Assembly: GCA_035283845.1 (NCBI GenBank)
Contig: DATESZ010000026.1
Span: 1 to 7,516, forward strand
Source of the DNA: DATESZ01 sp035283845
GTDB taxonomy: Bacteria > Desulfobacterota > Syntrophia > Syntrophales > JACQWR01
Direction: 5' to 3'
Length of the DNA: 7,516 nt
Shown: piece by piece, positions 6,289 through 7,516 of the stretch
Layout: the number at the start of each line of letters is the position of its first letter
Numbering within the stretch: the stretch's first letter is position 1
Translations under genes and position numbers: made by a program
Notes under the pieces: generated by a model
Database searches by the model: none
Told to the model about the DNA's origin: nothing
The model's input: only the letters and a program-made list of their open reading frames with translations

Positions 6289-7074
6289 TTATTTTCCTCG
6301 AAACTTCGGTTTGCGCTTCTCCAGTAAAGCCCTCATTCCCTCACGAAAGTCCTCTGTTTGGGAAAGATAGATTTGACCTTCTATCTCTGCATCAAGAACC
6401 TCGTCCAGTTCCATGCAGAAGGAACGGTCTAAGACCCGCTTCGCCCTGCCGATGGCCTTGGTCGGCATCTCTGCCAGTCGTCCGGCAAGTTCGATCGCCT
6501 CTTTTTCCAGTTCTTCCTGGGACGTCACCCGGTAAACAAGACCTATTCGCTCTGCCTCACGAGCGTCGATTATCTTGCCCGTATAGACCAATTCCTTGCT
6601 CTTCCAGGTTCCAATTAGTCGCGGCAGGAAATATAGAGCCCCAAAATCAGCCATGGAGCCGATCTTGATAAAGACCTCACTGAATCTTGCCTTCTCCGAT
6701 GCAATAATGAAATCTGCTGCGAGGGCAAGATTAAACCCCATGCCAAAGGCATCGCCATTTACCGCGGCAATCACGGGCTTCTCGATACCAAGGAGTTTCT
6801 TAAGGAGCCGCTGCGATTTCAACATCACCTCTCGGATCTCATCAGGGGCAAGTTCCCGGCCTATATTCTTGATATCGCCCCCCGCACAGAAGGCAACCCC
6901 CCGGCCGGTGATAATCACTGCCCGTATCCCTTGAGTCTTTTCAACATAATCCAGGGCGGAAATTATCTCTATCTTGGTCTCTTCAGTCAGGGGATTGCGG
7001 CTTTCGGGCTTATTCAGCGTCAGGACGCAGAGAGCGCCTTTTTCCTCTAAGATAATGGTTTGATAGTCGGACAT
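6289..7074 (-). CDS. Crotonase-family enoyl-CoA hydratase/isomerase with isomerase-like active site
   Basis: This 261-residue protein is the usual size for a crotonase. The oxyanion-hole segments are AFCAGGDIK (61-69) and VNGDAFGMGFNLALAADF (105-122); the C-terminal end is a basic KRKPKFRGK. Classic hydratases use two glutamates (144 and 164 in the rat enzyme, by recollection). The aligned positions here are N115 and F135, so simple water addition across a 2-enoyl-CoA is doubtful. D143 in IGSMADFG lines up with the aspartate of PaaG-type isomerases (IGLVPDxG), so double-bond isomerisation, or ring hydration/opening by a crotonase variant, is more likely. I chose the ATG at 7074: it follows the thiolase stop by 4 nt, has AGAGG about 10 nt upstream, and gives the normal N terminus MSDYQTIILEE. 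An in-frame TTG at 7104 would overlap the thiolase without adding family sequence. Family sure, reaction uncertain. Confidence 0.92.
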   Translation of the reverse strand: MSDYQTIILEEKGALCVLTLNKPESRNPLTEETKIEIISALDYVEKTQGIRAVIITGRGVAFCAGGDIKNIGRELAPDEIREVMLKSQRLLKKLLGIEKPVIAAVNGDAFGMGFNLALAADFIIASEKARFSEVFIKIGSMADFGALYFLPRLIGTWKSKELVYTGKIIDAREAERIGLVYRVTSQEELEKEAIELAGRLAEMPTKAIGRAKRVLDRSFCMELDEVLDAEIEGQIYLSQTEDFREGMRALLEKRKPKFRGK

Positions 7075-7078
7075 CGGT

Positions 7079-7516
7079 CTATAGCCTCTCCGCCGGCACG
7101 CCAACGATCATGACTGCGCAAACAAATCTTCCCGGATGCCCTCCCTGATTATGCGCCAGACCAAGGCGCACATCCTTCAATTGTCTCGATGCGTCTTCGG
7201 CCTTTCCCTGAATCTGCTTGTATATCTCATATATTTCCCTGCCGCCGCTGCCGCCGACGGGATGGCCGAATGATTTGAGCCCCCCGCTGTGGTTCACGAT
7301 AAGGACGTCTTCAGAATCCGGGCATCGAGCAATCTCCTTTTCCGTTGCGCCCCATTTCTTCATCACTTCTTCTCGAAACTGGGGCGCAATGGTTGCCCCA
7401 TTGTCGATCAGCCTTTCCTTGGCATGCCCCTTTTCGCAGAACCCAAGGCTTTCCATGGCAATAAGTTCTGCAATAGAAAAACAATCATGAATCTCCGCCA
7501 TGTCCAATTGTTTTCT
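7079..7516 (-). CDS. SCP2-type thiolase, C-terminal part (partial)
   Basis: The last 145 residues of a thiolase are visible; the gene continues past the right edge. These enzymes are usually about 390 residues, so more than half, including the nucleophilic cysteine, is missing. Signatures are LDMAEIHDCFSIAEL (visible residues 4-18), whose HDCF replaces the NEAF of classical thiolases, NHSGGLKSFGHPVGGSGG with its catalytic GHP histidine, and LAHNQGGHPGRFVCAVMIVG near the end. The HDCF form and the HN-x-GG ending in place of a CxGGG cysteine loop mark the SCP2/sterol-carrier-type group. That group often acts on bulky or branched 3-oxoacyl-CoAs and often has a DUF35 OB-fold partner, which would have to lie outside the window. 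The stop (7081-7079) is 4 nt before the crotonase ATG, so the two are co-translated. The likely role is thiolytic cleavage late in the pathway; non-thiolytic members of the family exist. Confidence 0.93.
   Translation of the reverse strand, partial: RKQLDMAEIHDCFSIAELIAMESLGFCEKGHAKERLIDNGATIAPQFREEVMKKWGATEKEIARCPDSEDVLIVNHSGGLKSFGHPVGGSGGREIYEIYKQIQGKAEDASRQLKDVRLGLAHNQGGHPGRFVCAVMIVGVPAERL

Noticed and set aside
7075..7104. TTG start of the crotonase at 7104
   Set aside because: It overlaps the thiolase end and adds an unusual Arg-rich leader; ATG 7074 gives the usual crotonase length and N terminus.
1..7516. Search for CRISPR arrays, tRNA or rRNA genes, insertion sequences and long tandem repeats
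   Set aside because: Nothing of these kinds was seen; the window is nearly filled by one co-directional operon.

Overview
All recognisable genes lie on the minus strand and read from right to left as one tight co-directional run. It is cut off at both window edges. Gaps are 4 to about 90 nt, and one junction is an ATGA stop/start overlap. I see no rRNA, tRNA, CRISPR array, transposase or internal terminator, and no stretch over 100 nt lacks a gene. The gene content is acyl-CoA chemistry: a benzoyl-CoA-reductase/2-hydroxyacyl-CoA-dehydratase-type iron-sulfur protein, a two-subunit B12 mutase, a crotonase, a thiolase, a fused CoA-transferase-fold enzyme and an amidohydrolase. This fits a strict anaerobe that degrades organic acids or cyclic compounds, such as a sulfate-reducing or syntrophic Desulfobacterota-type bacterium. 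The organism is inferred from gene content only.

Layout in transcription order: (1) 3' part of an SCP2-type thiolase (7516-7079, partial); (2) a crotonase-fold enoyl-CoA hydratase/isomerase (7074-6289); (3) an ACMSD-like amidohydrolase-2 protein (6266-5421); (4) a BcrB/HgdB-type iron-sulfur subunit (5374-4079); (5) the catalytic subunit of a methylmalonyl-CoA-mutase-family enzyme (3990-2329); (6) its separate B12-binding subunit (2332-1916); (7) a fused alpha-beta family I CoA-transferase-fold protein (1848-91); (8) the first 19 codons of another gene (57-1), whose N terminus resembles the start of a second 2-hydroxyacyl-CoA dehydratase/BCR-type subunit.

The main observation is that several of these enzymes depart from their families at catalytic positions. 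The mutase keeps the Tyr and Arg that line the substrate pocket in methylmalonyl-CoA mutase, but has Thr where the near-universal catalytic His244 should be. The CoA-transferase-like protein has Leu where the covalent-catalysis Glu should be, as reported for the ring-opening hydrolase IpdAB. The crotonase lacks both hydratase glutamates but keeps an isomerase-type Asp. The amidohydrolase lacks the HxH metal motif.

Taken together (inference), this looks like an anaerobic pathway for a cyclic or branched carboxylic acid. A low-potential iron-sulfur enzyme would reduce or dehydrate an acyl-CoA. The crotonase and the CoA-transferase-fold enzyme would hydrate, isomerise or open a ring. The B12 mutase would rearrange a branched, probably carboxylate-bearing, acyl-CoA. 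The thiolase would cut the product. The substrate cannot be named from this sequence.
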